A stretch of 5,236 nucleotides of DNA from NCBI GenBank assembly GCA_017628775.1, contig JAGBYN010000008.1, positions 1-5,236 of the forward strand, written 5' to 3'. Below, piece by piece: positions 5,180 to 5,236 of this stretch. The position numbers were made by a program, and so were the translations under genes. Source of the stretch: Bacteroidaceae bacterium (GTDB taxonomy: Bacteria > Bacteroidota > Bacteroidia > Bacteroidales > Bacteroidaceae). The notes under the pieces were generated by a model, which was not told where the DNA came from, did not search any database, and worked only from the letters and a program-made list of their open reading frames with translations. The first letter of the stretch is position 1, and each line of letters opens with the position of its first letter.

Positions 5180-5236
5180 ATGCGAATCTCTTGGTATGTC
5201 CAATTAGGATTTGGGATGCGCTTCGTTTTTATTGTG
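5180..5236 (+). CDS. Possible start of a further operon gene (cut by window end)
   Basis: An open frame of 19 codons starts with ATG 24 bp after the mmdC stop and runs off the window: MRISWYVQLGFGMRFVFIV. An in-frame TAG (5174-5176) lies just upstream, so this ATG is the first possible start. The end is becoming hydrophobic, which would suit a membrane protein. In Bacteroidales decarboxylase operons the Na+-translocating beta subunit (MmdB/OadB) often follows the carrier, but these residues do not show a recognisable MmdB start. The distance fits co-transcription. Whether this is a gene, and which, cannot be settled from so few codons. Confidence 0.35.
   Translation, partial: MRISWYVQLGFGMRFVFIV

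Noticed and set aside
4829..5203. 124-codon minus-strand frame opposite mmdC
   Set aside because: It is antisense to the clear biotin carrier gene and very Cys/His-rich in the way expected of a shadow of an Ala/Pro/Gly-coding region.

Overview
The window reads as chromosomal DNA of a Bacteroidota bacterium, most likely order Bacteroidales and perhaps a Prevotella-like genus. Three things point there: promoters of the Bacteroidetes type (TTTG, about 19 bp, TAnnTTTG), generally weak or absent Shine-Dalgarno sequences, and protein sequences that resemble Bacteroidales OmpH, YchF and MmdA. The genus is a guess. No rRNA, tRNA, CRISPR array, intact insertion sequence or phage gene was found.

Left half, minus strand (1-2372). 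Reading leftward, the order is ychF (ribosome-associated NTPase), ompH (Skp-like periplasmic chaperone) and the 5' end of murI (glutamate racemase, cut by the window edge). ompH has its own near-perfect promoter, then a leader of about 90 nt that begins with a 19-bp dyad. A strong hairpin with an alternative fold lies between ompH and murI. ychF has a candidate promoter and a leader of about 147 nt. That leader can close on itself through a helix of about 20 bp. The G-U wobbles in this helix fit only RNA read in the ychF direction.

Middle (2373-2827). This divergent intergenic region holds no convincing gene. It contains several small inverted repeats, a short direct repeat, a 25-bp dyad just upstream of the rightward promoter, and a leader with a hairpin and three tiny reading frames.

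Right half, plus strand (2828-5236). This is a tight operon for biotin-dependent carboxyl transfer on propionyl-/methylmalonyl-CoA. It holds the carboxyltransferase subunit (MmdA/PccB type, 517 aa), a 90-aa accessory protein and the biotin carrier protein (151 aa, biotinyl lysine K117). A possible fourth reading frame is cut off by the window end. No biotin carboxylase is visible, so the window cannot decide between a Na+-pumping methylmalonyl-CoA decarboxylase and an ATP-dependent propionyl-CoA carboxylase. The succinate-to-propionate decarboxylase is the better fit by gene order.

The best leads are two. One is the 90-aa protein, whose first 36 residues look like a paralogue of the biotin carrier's N-terminal domain without a biotinyl domain. 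The other is the structured ychF leader.
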